Shown here in pieces: positions 62,803-64,000 of a stretch of DNA of 64,000 nt; within the stretch, counting starts at the first letter, position 1, and every line of letters begins with the position of its first letter. The notes under the pieces are model-generated. The model searched no databases. It worked only from the letters and a program-made list of their open reading frames with translations, and was not told the DNA's origin. A program made the position numbers and the translations under genes. Source of the DNA: Roridomyces roridus (Eukaryota > Basidiomycota > Agaricomycetes > Agaricales > Mycenaceae); NCBI GenBank assembly GCA_029378245.1, contig JARKIF010000014.1:496001-560000 (forward strand), given 5' to 3'.

Positions 62803-62940
62803 GGTCGCTTAGAGAGAGTTTTGGGAATTCGAGCATGGGTTGTGGAGCTTCGATTTGATGACATCACCACCCATTTGTCCGATCCCTGTTTGAACAAAAA
62901 GGCCGTCTCCTTTCCGCTGCAATAATACAGTATGGTCTAT

Positions 62941-63933
62941 TTACTCTGCAGCAAGCTCCAACTTGATGCGTTGAATCGCTTGGGCGGGATTCAGGCCTTT
63001 GGGACATGTCCGGGAGCCTGTGGATTCAATTCAGTCTCCTCAATAACATTGAATGCAATCCTTACAATTGAAGATCGTGTGGCAGCGGAAGAGACTCATC
63101 TCGTTTTGCAGCACCTCCTTGCGCTCGGCCGTGTGCGAGTCCTAAGGTTGTTAGTTGACCCGGTGGTGAACGAGAAAGAGGGACGTACCCGAGAATCGGC
63201 AATCCACCGGTAGGCCTGCATCAACGTTGCAGGACCCAAGTACTCGTCCTGGTTCCACCAGTAGCTCGGGCAACTCGTCGAGCAGCACGCGCACAAGATG
63301 CATTCATACATCCCATCAAGCTTCTTACGGTCCTCGGGGCTCTGCAGGAACTCTTTGCCGTCGGCCGGCGGGTTGGGGTTCTGCAAGTAGGGCTTGATGG
63401 ACTTGTATTGCTTGTAGAATTGGGTGAGGTCGGGGACGAGGTCCTTGACGACATACACTGCAAACCAGGGGTGAGTGACATGGAGTTCTCGACAACAACA
63501 CGTACTGTGAGGCAATGGGTATATCTTGCTGTCCTTTCCAGCGTTCCTGTCGATACGGCAGAGACACGCGAGGGTGTTCTGTCCGTCAATGTTCATGGCA
63601 CACGAGCCGCAAATTCCCTCCCGGCAGGAACGACGGAACGTGAGGGTCGGGTCGACCTCGTTCTTGATCTTGATGAGCGCGTCGAGAACCTGGAAGGTCA
63701 AGGGTTGGCAATGCTGCCCTCGTATAGCAATGCATCCGCACCATGGGCCCCGTCTGGTTAAGGTCGATAGTGTACGACTGCAGAGTCGGCTTCTTGGCGG
63801 GTTCATCCGGATTCCAGCGGTAGATTTTGAACTCTTTATTGAGGACGGGTTTCTGTCCGACGGGGGTAGCAAGGGCGCGGGTGGCGGAGGAGGAGAATTG
63901 GCGCGCGAGACGGACAACAGGGAGGCGGGACAT
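62941..63933 (-). CDS. SDH2: Succinate dehydrogenase iron-sulfur subunit
   Basis: Complex II electron-transfer subunit. The presequence is [19 protein letters not shown], then [15 protein letters not shown]. [2Fe-2S] ligands lie in [22 protein letters not shown]. The [4Fe-4S] and [3Fe-4S] ligands lie in [17 protein letters not shown] and [17 protein letters not shown]. The latter needs an intron between FN and the Cys codon (GTAAGG...CCACAG). The His in CHTI, where carboxin-resistance changes are known in Ustilago, is unchanged. The end is RIKLELAAE. Three or four short introns. Tandem downstream of MscS, 138 bp apart. Confidence 0.95.
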
Positions 63934-64000
63934 GGCGGGTGGAGGCAGCCAATGATGATGCCCACATTTACGATCAAATCACATGCAAAATACACGGTCA

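Overview
The window is nuclear DNA from a filamentous basidiomycete, probably an agaricomycete. The signs are densely packed genes broken by many 45-55 nt introns, intron-bearing tRNA-Arg genes, a CPS1-type family-2 glycosyltransferase, a YANK/STK32-type kinase, and a Ngaro-type tyrosine-recombinase retrotransposon, a group known from Agaricomycotina. All gene models were read by eye: outer limits follow visible start and stop codons, and exon joins were inferred from splice motifs and protein-family continuity.

Region 1 (1-5542) is a large inverted repeat. The left arm (1-1131) carries a decayed 3' end of a cullin gene. The right arm (4406-5542) carries the 3' end of the intact cullin. Both arms hold about 150-bp tandem units containing the 5' half of a tRNA. 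The roughly 3.3 kb between the arms has two tRNA-Arg(CCT) genes (4034-4121 and 4350-4434, minus strand) and about 2.9 kb with no recognisable gene. The intact CUL1-type cullin runs from 8116 down to 5181.

Region 2 (8135-13948) is a complete-looking Ngaro/DIRS-order retrotransposon inserted 18 bp upstream of the cullin start codon. It has the diagnostic split direct repeats A1-(gag, RT-RNase H, tyrosine recombinase)-B1-A2-B2. The gag frame is interrupted by a 215-nt intron-like block containing a minisatellite.

Region 3 (13980-63933) is a compact housekeeping block of about 31 genes on frequently alternating strands. In order: SYO1, RPN6, a tetraspanin, CCT2, MIP1, GUK1, an STK32-like kinase, GLO3, a LIG4-like DNA ligase, APM1, CPS1, SPT7, SNF12, ATP18, an unknown small protein, SCL1, mitochondrial bL33, OST4, a p24 protein, ETR1, ARC35, CSE1, ATP3, ARG7, TIM50, XPT1, RPC53, a Mn-type SOD, TAF10, an MscS/EF-hand channel and SDH2. 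Ten of eleven divergent pairs have fewer than 150 bp between start codons.

The genes do not form one pathway. Recurrent themes are proteostasis (RPN6, SCL1, CCT2, CUL1), mitochondrial function (MIP1, ATP18, ATP3, TIM50, SDH2, bL33m, ETR1), chromatin and transcription (SPT7, SNF12, TAF10, RPC53) and membrane traffic (GLO3, APM1, p24). SPT7 and TAF10 are histone-fold partners in SAGA.
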